Source of the DNA: Wallemia ichthyophaga EXF-994
Lineage: Eukaryota; Basidiomycota; Wallemiomycetes; Wallemiales; Wallemiaceae
Reading direction: 5' to 3'
Assembly (NCBI RefSeq): GCF_000400465.1
Contig: NW_008806275.1
Location: 660,728 to 724,727, forward strand
Length of the DNA: 64,000 bases
The notes beneath the pieces are model-generated. The model ran no database searches and was not told the origin of the DNA. It was given only the letters and a program-made list of their open reading frames with translations. Below are positions 47,302 to 59,378 of this stretch, in pieces. Position numbers and translations under genes: made by a program. Within the stretch, counting starts at the first letter, position 1; each line of letters opens with the position of its first letter.

Positions 47302-48214
47302 AAACTTTTGCGCTTCAAATCTTTGCCTAAACGAGTCCTGGTGAGAAAAGATAATTTAATATATTGTGCCACTCCTATATTTTTCTGAGACTATAGGCAA
47401 ATATTTGCCGTTCGAGATGCCTAACAACCAAGATTTTTTAATTTGTTTTTACGTCGCGATGCTCCAATTGCGCACAAATTCTCCATCTCAATAGCTAAAA
47501 CAAACATTGATTTGATCAAAAATTTATAAGTTTGCTCATTTCATTCTGGCAGTGATTTCAATCTTCTATTTCACGCTCCACACAAACGATTATAAAGAAT
47601 TTGTGCAATAGAATTTCCTTAGGATCTCACTCAGTAGTTATAGGGCTCATTTCGTTAACAATATAAATCCTACCGCAGAACTCGCAGACTTTGCGCCTTA
47701 TCTGTAGCGTGAAACATTGCAAATATGGTAGATATTCAATCTTAATTAAGTCATCTCACGGTGGCGATAGTGTTATGCCCTAGATTGACCATATCCAGCG
47801 CGAATCACTTCTAAAGTAGAAGAAAAAATAGTGACGTAGAATGTTTTTGCTTTTTAGGCCGCGTTTTATTGTGAGTCTGAGCGTATTCTATAGGTTTACT
47901 ATAAACGATAACCCTGTTTTGAATTCTTTTTCTGCTATAAGAGTTGGGTTGGAAGGGATAGCGTGTAAGAAAGAGCGCTTTGATTTGCTTTGTATACCAT
48001 AGTCATGCCATTACCTCACTTTTTCGCCCTTTTTTACCCAAGTCTTCAGCCCACTCCGGCACGCACTAAGGCACCCACCAGCCAGTCTCCACATACCGAG
48101 TCAAGGTGAGTAAAGTGTGATAACGTCATTAAGGGGGGGGGCTAGATAAAAGGTTGGCCAGCACGTGAACTGATTTACACCTAACCTAACACCGCAAACC
48201 TCTTTACACAAGAA
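47302..48214. other. Intergenic region downstream of tRNA-iMet
   Basis: 913 bp, AT-rich with a poly-G run (9 G) at about 48136-48144. Short open frames are not gene-like. No further RNA gene was recognised. Confidence 0.5.
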
Positions 48215-49142
48215 ATGCCATCAGTATTCATTAGGGGGGCTACAGGGCTAGTAGGAAGAGCGTTAGTGCATGAGCTGCAAGAGCACGCATATCAGATAAG
48301 CGTGCTAGCTCTGAGTGAAGCGAATGTGCTCCAACTGCAATCTCAAGGAGACGGAGTGAGAGTGGTTCGCGGGAGTCTCGATGACTTGGCCACTCTCAAA
48401 GCAAAAGCAGCGTGGAAGGATATTGATGGGGTGATCCACCTTGCCTTCATCCACAAGTCAGACCAGTATGCGCAGTCGTCTGAGGTGGATGCGAAGGCCA
48501 TTGCAGCTTTGGGCGACGGACTTAGGGAGGTTGCTAGTGAGAGCGAGGGAAGGCGCAATGCGAAAGCGCTCGTGGCGAGCTCTGCTGTCGCGGTAGATGC
48601 CCAAGGTAGTGACGGCGTGGCGAGGGAGGCTGATGCTCCACTCGATGTTTTCCGCGTAGAAGCGAAGCAGCTGCTTTGGAGATGGCAGTAAGTGGCGTCA
48701 CACCAACTGTCATGCAGCTGGCACCAACTGTGCACTGCGACGACGACAAAGCGTTCGTTCGCATCCTCAACAATAGCACTCTCACTCACTGGAAGGCGGT
48801 GTATGTGTATCTAATCACTTGGTCAGCTGTGCACCCTAGAGATTTCGCGTCACTCTATCGACTCGCTTTCGAAGCCGCTCGGAAAGGTAAATCGATTGTT
48901 TATCACGGTGTGGATGAGTGTCGAGTGCCTTTCAAGAGCATCGCAGAAACTATTGCGCGTAAAACCGACAGCAATACTCAACTATTCTCGCCTCATCAAT
49001 GTCTTCCAGTACATCGGCTTGTTGACTCATTTCGCACTCCCTGTTTAAACCCACATACAGCGATCGGACTCGCAAAGAGCTCGGCTGGAACCCCACACAA
49101 GTAGACCTGTTGAGCGATATTGAGCACAACTATGCTGCTTAG
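48215..49142 (+). pseudogene. Decayed NAD-dependent epimerase/dehydratase (atypical/extended SDR)
   Basis: The N-terminal reading frame starts MPSVFIRGATGLVGRALVHEL (Rossmann GxxGxxG), continues through VRVVRGSLDDL and GVIHLAF, and ends after AKQLLWRWQ. The family sequence resumes in another frame (MAVSGVTPTVMQLAPTVH, WSAVHPRDFASLYRLAFE, SIVYHGVDECRVPFKSIAETI), then shifts again for VFQYIGLLTHFAL, and a third time for the C-terminal SDRTRKELGWNPTQVDLL. No splice sites of normal size explain these shifts. Apparent breaks lie near 48675, 48995 and 49048, and the active-site region has also lost residues. Likely non-functional. Confidence 0.85.
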
Positions 49143-49332
49143 GTTTGTATTAAGTCTGGTTTGGGGTGATAATTAATCCGCCTCAGATCAATTCAGGAGT
49201 CCTTGTGAGAGTGTGCTTGCTATCGACGAATGTAACGATATAAAGATAATATTGCAAAATGAAATAATCAATCGAGGCTATAGCTTTGTTGCAGTCCTTG
49301 GAGTGTGTCAGTCATTGTATCAAGCTACTATC

Positions 49333-51014
49333 CTAGTCAATTACACACCAGAAACAAGCTTTGTACGTATACTGCAGCATGCTATTAGGGTTATTGGTGT
49401 AAGTCGTATCAATCATTCTCTCCTCCTGTTTAAAGGTGTTTAAACGTTGATTAGCCTATTCCCAAATCAAAACACCCCTCTCACATCTAATCTGAATCCG
49501 CATTTTGGTAGCAACGCCTTCAACTCTTCCAGTGTGAGTTCAATAGACGGCTCACCATCTTCGTTACTTTCAAAGTGGTATAAAAGGGGACCTGTTGTAG
49601 GTGAGTGGGTGATTGGCAGTTTATCTCGACACCTCGTCGCAACCCACCCAAATTGATAAACTGCCCTCCCGGTCTAAGTACGTGAGAGATTGTTTTGATG
49701 TAGTCGATAATATTCTTAGCCTGTGTTTGTTTTTGTGTGTTAGTATCAGAAAGAATTAATCCACACTGCAAAAACCACCCACCGTATCCAAGTAGAAGCA
49801 TGTCACAACAACATCCCACTGCTCCTTTTCATCATCACCGCCGTAGATTTCGAGGAACTCACCCGCTACGAGTGAGAAATCACTCTCTGGCCCACGGAGG
49901 TAATCTAAGGGGAGCACATCAGGTACGGTGATACAGCGTAATTGCGAAGCCGCTGATGGGTGGTTGGAGGATGAGTGAGCGAAAGGGAATAGAGTGTGTT
50001 CGTTGCGTTCAGTTGTACGATTGAGAATGAAGAAACTGGCGAGGAGCATAAAGTAGCTGAATTCGTTTCCTTGAAGAGGGTTTTTTTCGTTAGACTGAAG
50101 AGCTTTCATACATGCATACACACAAACCTTGACTAGAAAAACCCATTCTGGCAATATCGAATGCTAGTCGAGCTAAACCGGCACCAGGAACGAGAATTTT
50201 GGTTTGTAATCTTGTGTAAGTCGTGTTGTCTTAGCTGGATGCTTGAGTAGATTAACAGATATTTACCCACCTCTGCTCCTTTGAGAGGTTTCCGAACTTT
50301 TTCTCCAACGTGTCTAGGATTGGGCCGTACGAAGAGCTTCTCTCTTTTTCACCCTGCAATTATCAACGAGTGGAATAGAAGTACATGTCCACCACTCACA
50401 TCAGAAGACCAATCGCGCACGAATTGCTTCAGTGTCGATAGCAGCTTTTCCATTTGAGTTGGTGTTGGTTTCTCTGGGTGGATTGAAGAGGAAGCGGGGG
50501 AGAGTGGTACCTCATGGGAGTGTGAATGTGAGTGTGAGTGTTCGAAGTCTCCAGAGTGTCCTGAGTGCCCCGAATGATCGTGTTGTCCACCATCACACGT
50601 GCCAAGTTTTTCCATCTCTAATAACCGATTGAAACTCAACCAAAGCATTCCAAATAGCAAATTACCCACCTCTAGCCTGCTCCTCTTGCTCCATATCTTC
50701 AAGCAGTCCATCTCCTTGGCTTCTGATAGCGCTAACAACGAGTGAGTTTGCGTTAATTGCAGTCTCAATCTTCCCTAGACGAGATTTGAAGCCAATTTGA
50801 TTGAGCAATTCCTTGTGATCATCTGCTAGGCTATGGAAGACACTTAGTTTATTCTTAATTTGACCAAGTGAAGCGATTTGGTAGATATCCAGGACGTTGA
50901 GAATTGATTGGCTGATTTAAATGGATGAGATTATATGGTAATATGCACATGTTATACCCACAAATGAGCCTTCTCTTTTGCTGCATTGTGTGCCTTTTCT
51001 TGAGCGGAAGACAT
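49333..51014 (-). CDS. Carnosine N-methyltransferase-type protein (N2227-like)
   Basis: Nine exons: 51014-50962, 50911-50670, 50617-50400, 50353-50271, 50210-50128, 50069-49783, 49720-49648, 49591-49476, 49425-49333; every phase agrees. 415 aa. SAM-dependent methyltransferase family whose animal member methylates carnosine; yeasts have homologues of unclear substrate. Seen: VRDWSSDGEKER, TKILVPGAGLARLAFDIARMGF (SAM site), QGNEFSYFMLLASFFILN, WDVVVTCFYLDTAKNI, VLRPGGQFINLGPLLYHFE, and the C-terminal TYTNNPNSMLQYTYKACFW. Unusually, exon 3 inserts a His-rich run (HDHSGHSGHSGDFEHSHSHSHSHE) between the N-terminal helices and the catalytic fold, a possible metal-binding loop. Confidence 0.92.
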
Positions 51015-51060
51015 GTTGAATGTTTAACGAGAAGAGAATAAAAATACAAATTACAAGAAA

Positions 51061-51914
51061 TTACAAAGCAGTACCCCTTTCGAATGACTCGCGTATTTCC
51101 CTGTAAAATGAGGTTGTTAGCATGGTGATATAGACGTCACTAATAAAACAAACTTTGTATACTGATTAAAGTACCTGTTGATCTTGTTATTGAAAACCTT
51201 ATTACGATCATTGATATAAGTCTTGTCTTCCTCCTTCTCTGGTCTCTTTCTTGAAAAGTTCTTACGACGATGAATGTCGTCATTGACTTTGTTTGTCAAT
51301 TTATCCAAATCTTCATCTGTTGGCTTGTGATCAGCATATATCAGGCTATCAGCCTCTCTATAAAGATCCACGGTTGATGATTTATCTGCATTAGATGAAT
51401 CATCTGTGATTGTACCAGGTGGCAAACCAAGTGCCTGCTCTTTCTGTTTATTGTAGGTTGCCATATTTGGTTTAATGTATGCAAGATCCTTCTTATAACG
51501 GCGCTGGCTGACTTGTTCAGCGTCTGAGTAGCTTTATAAGCCACAAATAACCTAGACAAGGAGAGAACGCACCATCAAATTCAAACCTCGCATTCCTTGC
51601 TTTCTGCTTGAGTTTCTTCTCCCAATTTTCATTATCCTCAATGGAATAATCCATATTCTTGGATCTTTCAACATCCTCACCTTCCTCAACGACTCTCTTC
51701 TTCTCCTGAATAGCATCTGCAAGCTTCTCCTTCTTTTCCAACTTGTGAGCCACTCTTACTTGATTTTTTGAAGTATTATGCTCATCGTGTACAGCAGCTC
51801 TGTTATCTGTTGATGACTTTTGCTGTGAAATGTGAATTTATGATAAAACGAATTGAATACACCAACCATACGCTGCCTCAATTCTTGTAATTTGTTTTCT
51901 CTATCGTTGCTCAT
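51061..51914 (-). CDS. SYF2: Pre-mRNA-splicing factor Syf2
   Basis: Exons 51914-51863, 51806-51573, 51523-51154, 51100-51061; 231 aa. Syf2 is a Prp19-complex-associated, coiled-coil spliceosome protein. Seen: LQELRQRM start, VAHKLEKKEKLADAIQEKK, DYSIEDNENWEKKLKQKARNA, RRYKKDLAYIKPNMATYNKQKE, FNNKINRYFNQYTKEIRES and the C-terminal FERGTAL. Divergent from SEC7 with 44 bp between start codons. Confidence 0.94.
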
Positions 51915-51958
51915 GGTGGTTATGGTAAACGGATTAAATGGGTTAAACTCAAACCACC
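51915..51958. promoter_or_regulatory. 44-bp divergent promoter region, SYF2 / SEC7
   Basis: Start codons at 51914 (minus) and 51959 (plus). Confidence 0.5.
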
Positions 51959-54900
51959 ATGAATGGCTTAAATGGCTTGAATGGTTCCGAAGTGGACAAC
52001 AATCCAAACACAGCAGAATCTACAGATGCAAATAATTTAGACTTAAATAATGCAGATGCTAGCTCACCATCTCCACCACCACCCACAACCACTACCCACA
52101 AATCCCACCAATCAAATTTATCTATCACTAGCCTCGGTTCAAACCCTTCAACCATGCTTTTAAGCTCATCTCTCGATACCCTGGCTAACACGAAAGATGG
52201 AAAGAAGTCTCCACTACGTGAATCGATAGCTAAAGCCAAAGAAAGTTTAAACAGTGCAAATCCCAATTTGATAGAAATATTTGAACCACTTAGTCAAGGT
52301 TGCTACTCCAAATCAACTTTAGCGACTTCAATTGACGCAATTTCAAAGTTGGTCGGTAGCAGCTTATTTAGAAATGTTAGTAGCTTAGCAGATAAGATTA
52401 CAATGACTGTCTGTGATTGTTACTCGAACAACAACTCCCTCGATGATCACATTATCCTTCAAATTGTCAAGGCTCTTCTAGCAATTGTACTTTACAACAA
52501 CCCAACTGGTCTCATTCACCACTCCACTCTTCTCACTGCTATTAGAACTGTGCACGATATCTTCAAATTTAGTAAGGATCAGGGCAATCAGATGATTGCG
52601 CAGGCTGGTTTGACTCAGATGGTTAACGCTGTATTTTCACGTCTCAAAAACGCATTCCCTGCTGAATCTCCTCAATTCCATAAAACCTCAATTAGTTCAA
52701 ATCCAATTTCTACTAGCTTTTCACAAGAAGACCACTCCAAGCCTATCGATCAAAATTCTACAGAGGAAAACCTCGAAAACATCGAAAACTTCGAGCAACT
52801 TGAAAACTCGAATGACGACGAAAAACCTCAACTTCCTTCGGCAACTGAACAAATGACCCTCAGTACCTTTGAAGGAAGGAGATCCTTCGACGCAACCCCA
52901 GCCAATCAAATATCTGACCCTCTCAACCCTCCAGATGAGGATGTTTCAGACGAAGAGCTCCTCACAAAGGATGCTTTCTTAGTCTTCAGAGCTCTATGCA
53001 AGCTCAACATGAAATCTCTTCACAAGGATAGTGAAAAGGAGATTCGCTCACCGGATTTCAGATCCAGATTGCTCAGTTTACATCTCATCAAAACCATTCT
53101 CAACACCCATATTAATGTCCTCCTTGACAACAGGATTGTTTTACACAGTTCAAACTCAGATGAGCCTACTCAACTCTTCAACGCTGTCAAACAATACCTT
53201 TGTTTGAGTTTGTCGAGAAACGCTCCAAGCTCCATACCACAGCTTTTCGAGTTGTGTTGTCAGATCTTTTCTAGAATTCTAGAAAGCATGCGCATGAACA
53301 TGAAGCGTGAGATCGAGGTGATACTTCGCGAGATTTTCCTCCCAATCTTGGAACTCAAAGAGAGCTCATCCAATAAGCAAAAAACTATCCTCTGCTCAAC
53401 AATTCTCAAGAATCTTTGTCAAAACCCACAAGCCATTGTTGAGCTTTACTTGAATTACGATTGTGACAAACATAGTCTGGAAAATATCTACGAGCACTTG
53501 ATGAATGCTCTCTCCAAAGTCGCATCGGCACACCTTCCACCAGGTCCAAAGGAGGCTGTTGGTACGAGCACATCTGAGGCTCTATCTAGCTTTTTTAAAC
53601 CATCAAAAAGTGAACTCCCTCCAAGCTTAAACACTGATGCTCTCACACCCCCGCCCGACGCCAGTCCTATCACTGCTACTTTCTCAAATCAAGCCGCAGT
53701 ACAAGCACACATTTTAGATGTTGCCGTTAAGAGACAAGCGTTGGATTTGATTAGAGGTGTACTTAGCAGCCTCGTATCATGGGCTGAACGTGGTGCTCTA
53801 CCTGTTGCTGCCGTCTCCGAAGAGGCTCCACAGTCACAGGAAGGTGAGTTTTATTTACTTGAATCATTCAACTCGGTTTACACCCTAAGTAGCATCTCCA
53901 CCCGTGGGCGTTGCAGAGTTTTCCAATGCAATTCCAACACCGGACATCGCAAACACGTTTGATTTTACCAATGCAGACGATCCAACACAATTCGAGAGCG
54001 CAAAGGCACGCAAAAACGCTCTGGTCGAGGGTATAAAGGGTTTCAACTTTAAGCCTAAAAAAGGTGTATCATTTCTCCTCGAACACGGCTTTATCAACTC
54101 CAACAAACCGCAAGATATCGCTTACTTCCTCTTAACAACTGAAGGTCTCAACAAGGCTCAGATTGGTGAGTATCTTGGTGAGGGTGAAGAGGAGAATATT
54201 GCCATCATGCATGCATTCGTCGATGCAATGAACTTTAACGAGATGTCCTTTGTTACAGCTTTAAGAGCATTCCTGCAAGCATTCAGACTACCAGGAGAGA
54301 GTCAAAAAATTGACAGATATATGCTCAAATTTGCGGAAAGATACGTCCAGCACAACCCATCAACAGTCTTTGCCAATGCCGACACAGCCTATGTGATGGC
54401 ATATTCTGTCATTCTTCTCAATACTGATGCTTATAATCCACAAAATAAGCGTAGAATGACCAAAGAAGAGTTTATCAAGAACAACAGGGGTATCAACGAC
54501 GGCAGCGACCTTCCTGAAGACTATCTGATTCAAGTATACGATGATATACACTCGGACGAGATTAGAATGAAGGATGAAATGCATCTCCACAACGCCCCTC
54601 CACCACCCAACAGCAACATAGTCAATGTCCTAAGCGGTGCCGACAAGAGCTATCAAAGGGAGCAAAATTCAATGCGCTCCGAGGGTATGGCTAATAAGAC
54701 TGAAGCACTTTTTAAATCCATGTTAAGAGCCCAACGTCGCAGTGGTATCAAGAATAGCGAGACTTACTTTAGTGCATCGCACTATGAGCACGTCAAACCA
54801 ATGTTTGAAGTAGCTTGGATGGCTATTCTTTCAGCAATGTCTGGTCCCCTTCAAGATAGCGATGATAACGAGACTGTTGTGATTTGTTTGCAAGGTTTCG

Positions 54901-57500
54901 CGAGTGCAATTAAGATTTCTTGTCTCTTTGATTTGGAGTTGGAGCGCAACGCGTTCGTTACTATGTTGGCAAAATTCACTCACCTCAACAATCTTGCTGA
55001 AATGAAACCAAAACATGTAGACGCTGTGAAGGTGTTGCTTGAGGTGGCGATGCATGAAGGCAACTATTTGAAGGGCAGTTGGAAGGAAATTTTAGGTTGC
55101 GTTAGTCAGCTTGAGCGTTTCCATCTGATTAGCAATGGTGTTGATCTAAGTGCCGAAAATAATGACGTTGGTGGACGACCAAGATCTGGCAGCACTACGC
55201 GCAAGTCTTCAAACATCCCACGTCATCTAGTCCCCGCCGAATCTGTCGCTGCAGACGGTAGAGCTTTGCAGGTTACCGGTCGCGGTGATATGGTGTTTGC
55301 AGCAACTCAAATGCTTTCGGGTGATGCCATGGTCGACTTTTCACAAGCTCTGGCGGAGGTATCGTGGGCGGAGATTCAGCAATCTGGCAGTCAACAGCAT
55401 CCACGTCTCTTCAGTTTGCAAAAACTGGTTGATATTTGCTACTACAATATGAATCGTATACGTTTGGAGTGGAGCAAGATTTGGTTAATCTTGGGAGACC
55501 ACATGAATAAGGTAGGATTTCAGTGCAAATTGCGTACCTTCTAACAAATGTAACAGGTCTGTTGCCATCCCAATCCATCCGTTAGCTTCTTCGCTATCGA
55601 TGCATTGAGACAGCTTGCGATGCGCTTTCTTGAGAAGGAGGAGCTTGCCCACTTCAAGTTCCAGAAAGACTTTTTGAAGCCATTCGAACATACCATGATC
55701 CACAATCCGAACGTAGATGCAAAAGATATTGTGGGTTGAAACGGCATACTTGGACTATTATCAAGCTGACCCAATTCAGGTCCTACGTTGTCTTCAACAA
55801 ATGCTCCAGGCACGCTCAGTCAATATACGCTCCGGTTGGAGGACACTATTTGCCGTATTTGCAGCAGCTGCCAAATCCTCAAGCGAGAGAATATGCTTAC
55901 ACGCATTCGATATCGTTTCCAGTATAGAGAAGGAGCATCTCGGCTACTTGATCAAGTTTGGATCATTCAGTGACCTCTCAGTGTGTATTACGGATTTCTG
56001 CAAAGTTCCATTCCAGCGGGTCAGTCTGCAAGCCATGCAGCTGCTTCGCTCAACCATCAACTCAATGCTGACAGCGCCAGAGTGTCCCCTTAGCAGAGGC
56101 GACGTTGGATTCTCTCAATCAGGCGACCAGCACCAACCACCCGCAGACGACCCAATGGTGATATTTTGGTACCCTATGCTCTTCAGTTTCTACGATATCG
56201 TCATGAACGGTGAGGATCTTGAGGTGAGAAACATTGCACTTGACTCGCTCTTTTCTACATTGAAGATTCACGGTTCTTCATTCCGCGTCGACTTCTGGGA
56301 TACAGTCTGTCAGAAGATTTTATTTCCTATTTTCTCAGTCTTGAAATCGCCCGTTGATTTGAGTAGATTTAACACACACGAAGATATGACAGTTTGGTTG
56401 TCGACAACCATGGTACAAGCCTTGCGTGATATGATCGATCTTTACACTCATTACTTTTATATATTGGAGAGCAAGATGGAAGGTTTATTGGAGCTTCTGA
56501 GAGCATGCATTTGCCAAGGTGGGTGTGGTGTTTCGAGATGGGTAGTTCCTGCTGATATATTGCACCATTAGAAAACGACACGCTTGCTCGTATTGGTTCA
56601 TCTTGTTTACAGGCATTGATTGAAAGCAATGCTGACAAAATGAGCGAAGAGCGCTGGGAGACGCTTACTACAATGTTTACCACACTTTTCCAAAACACAC
56701 TCGCTAGCGAGCTGTTCAATGAGTCATTGAGACAAGGTTTGGATATAGCTGACCAGCCACCAGCTGAGCCAAGTACGTGAGACTGCTTTTGAGAAGGTTA
56801 TAACTGACGCATATTAGATCAAAGTGGATTCACTCTACCACTCCCACTAGCATCACCTTCAATTGAAGAAGGAACGGTATTGAAATCTACAGAAAGACGC
56901 ACACTCTTTAAGCAAATTATCACAAAATGCGTACTGCAATTGCTACTCATTGACACAATCAGAGAATTGCTTTTCAACGACAAGGTTTACATATCTATAC
57001 CACCAGCCCAACTGCTCCGATTTGTTCAACTTCTCGATGAAAGCTATAGATTTGCGAATGCTTTCAACAATAATCAGGATCTCAGAATGGGGTTATGGAA
57101 GGTAGGTTTTATGAAGCAGCTTCCAAATCTCCTTAAGCAGGAGAGCAGTAGCGCATCTACACTCATTACACTGCTCATCAAAATGTACAAAGATACCCGT
57201 CAACAACACGTTGACCGTAGACAAGACATATCAGAGGCTTTGATTCCATTCGGGTTGAGTGTTATTGATGGCTTCAATGAACTCGACTTTGAAACTAAGC
57301 AAAGAAACATCGCGGCGTGGACACCAGTGGTTGCCGAAATCATTTCTGGTGTTTGCTACTTTGAAGATGAAGACTTTGACAAATATCTGTCAAAGGTGTA
57401 CGCACCAATCACTGATATTTTGACAAAAGACATGGGCGCAGAAGTGAGGGAAAGTTTGCGCAAGTTCTTTACCAGAGTTGGTAGAGCAAAGGTCGTTTGA
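51959..57500 (+). CDS. SEC7: Sec7/BIG-type Arf guanine-nucleotide exchange factor
   Basis: Exons 51959-53843, 53917-55511, 55557-55730, 55780-56518, 56572-56772, 56818-57500; about 1758 aa. It activates Arf at the trans-Golgi to drive vesicle formation. Order: disordered Asn-rich start, DCB domain (IEIFEPLSQGCYSKSTLAT), HUS region (FLVFRALCKLNMKSL and LNYDCDKHSLENIYEHL), the Sec7 domain (FNFKPKKGVSFLLEHGFI; catalytic Glu in IGEYLGEGEEENIAIMHAF; FRLPGESQKIDRYMLKFAERY; YSVILLNTDAYNP), and C-terminal HDS repeats (CHPNPSVSFFAIDALRQLAMRFLE; VNIRSGWRTLFAVFAAAA). The second exon's 5' end may start at 53893 or 53917; both keep frame. Confidence 0.95.
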
Positions 57501-57644
57501 AGAGCTGTTTTGTATTTAGTGATTTATCTTTATTCCTATTATGTTTCCAATTTGCAGGTAATAATAGTGAAACAACATTCATCTATTAGGTATGCAAAGT
57601 GATATAGATAGTACAAATGACCGTGAAGAAAATGAAAGACATAT

Positions 57645-59168
57645 CTAGGTTTGCGTATCCACACATTCCTCTCTGAGGCTGTAAAACTCCTCTCTAAAAG
57701 CATCTATCTTGGCTTTTGCGTAGAGAAGGTACTCAAAGTCATCCCCTCCGCTCTCCTCCGGTGTCTCTTCGTCACTTGAACTCTCGTCATCGAGTACGAC
57801 AGCTGAAGTCTTTTCTTCGAGATTCACCGCCATATCAGCGCCGGCGGAGGTATTTAAACTAGGCACAGTTGTTCCAAACTTACTGCCCATCGCTTTCACC
57901 TGATCTCTGGACTGCACTATTGCCCAGATACCCCACATAGCTAAACTGGCAGGAGACCACGTCTTGCGCTCATCCTCTAGTCTCTCTATCCAACCGGGTT
58001 GCTTTTCAGATTCGCTCATGTACGCCTCGTAAAACGCTCGTCTGTCTTGATAAGATGGGTAGCTGAGGATAGGCTTCCATGAGAGCGTATCGTGGTGGTA
58101 GTCGTACCTATTGAGCGAGTTAGTTAGTTGTATAGTTTGGTAATCCTAAGCCCACCTCCACTCTGTAAAATGATTCGCTAAATCATATCCGCGGGCATTT
58201 GGGGCTGCATATTCAAAGTCTATAACACATATCTTATGATGACTTGGTTTGTCTACTGGCTTGCGATCTAAGAGGAGGATGTTACCAGGCTGAGTGTCAT
58301 TGTGACAAAACACCAAGGGTGATGGTTTCACTTCCTCCTCAAACTCCCTCAAGTAATCTTCGTAGGCATTGAATTCCTGGATTAGAAGTGGTAGATTGAT
58401 ATCTTCTACCAAGTTGTAGTAGGGGTGGTTTTGTGGGAACTTTACTCGGGACATTCTCTTTAAAACGACAGAAGCTGGCGTGAGCCATGATGAGATGTTA
58501 TCCCACACGCCATATCTTGTTGAGCGTTCGTTGTATCCGGGGGCGACTGGGCCAACTACATCCATCTTCCTGAGATCAACCTGATGAAGCTCTTTCATGC
58601 GCTTAGCAATGTCTATTTTCAGGTCAGAGCGTATATCATCCTTTGAGCAGGGACGACTGCTGAACCACTCTTCAACCCTGCCATTGGCAAAGGTACCGTA
58701 GATCTTTGGACCAAGGTTGTAGTGCCTGGAGAGAGTATTGAGGATGTGCATTTCTCGAGGGCGCGAAATGAGCAAAGTGGAAGAGGGGCCGTACACACGC
58801 AAGAGAACGGTCGGAGCATCATCGTAGCTGACAAAGAAGATGGAGTTTGTGAGTGCGCCTGTTATGCGCTGGATCTGAATATCGGATGGATCGATATCTT
58901 TATCGTGCCATCCCTCAACGGAGAGGTCGTCGCAGAGGAGTTGCTGTACTTTCCTCAAGAAAGAAAGCTTGTTATATTTTTTAGCGTTTAAATATACCTT
59001 TGGCGAGTGCCTGAGCTCGTGTAACTCAGAGAGTGCTGACTCCACCAGACCGCTGTCCTCTTCCTCGTAGACGGATTGCAGCGAGGATGAGAACAAGTTC
59101 AACGCCTGGCTGTAATTTGTGGATGGAATTTTAGCGGAACAGTCTGCGCTATTGTAAACCAAGAACAT
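57645..59168 (-). CDS. Choline/ethanolamine kinase
   Basis: Exons 59168-58998, 58943-58156, 58107-57645; about 473 aa. Catalyses the first Kennedy-pathway step, ATP-dependent phosphorylation of choline or ethanolamine. Seen: QRITGALTNSIFFV, LLRVYG, SRPREMHILNTLSRHYNLGPKIYG, FCHNDTQPGNILLL (Brenner-type catalytic loop), CVIDFEYAAPNARGYDLANHFTEW (metal site and hinge) and WGIWAIVQS near the C-terminus. The first intron (58944-58997) is exactly 54 nt, phase 0 and without a stop, so its retention would keep the frame. The C-terminal half also has an acidic insertion (ESSSDEETPEESGGDD). Confidence 0.93.
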
Positions 59169-59378
59169 CGACGTGCCAGCTCTCTTCAGCGTTGAGGAAA
59201 AGATGCGATATTTGACTGATAAGAGTGGAGTGGTGGATGTAATGCAGCAATTCAGCGCTATAATACGCAGGTTTTTACAAACTATAGCTTAAATTTAAAT
59301 CTTGCGTAGAAATGATATTCATAACCTAATCAGAAGTATTGGCACTAATTGAGATTCGACTTCTAAGCACTCAATCAA
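59169..59378. promoter_or_regulatory. Divergent intergenic region, choline kinase / FAD oxidase
   Basis: 210 bp between divergent start codons; AT-rich near the oxidase. No defined motif. Confidence 0.45.

Noticed and set aside
47121-47372. 83-codon minus-strand open frame
   Set aside because: Overlaps the initiator tRNA-Met gene.
48215-49142. Functional multi-exon SDR gene with introns instead of frameshifts
   Set aside because: The breaks fall inside continuous family sequence, where any intron would be under 30 nt or absent.
49213-49443. 76-codon plus-strand open frame
   Set aside because: Antisense to the terminal exon of the methyltransferase gene and without recognisable features.
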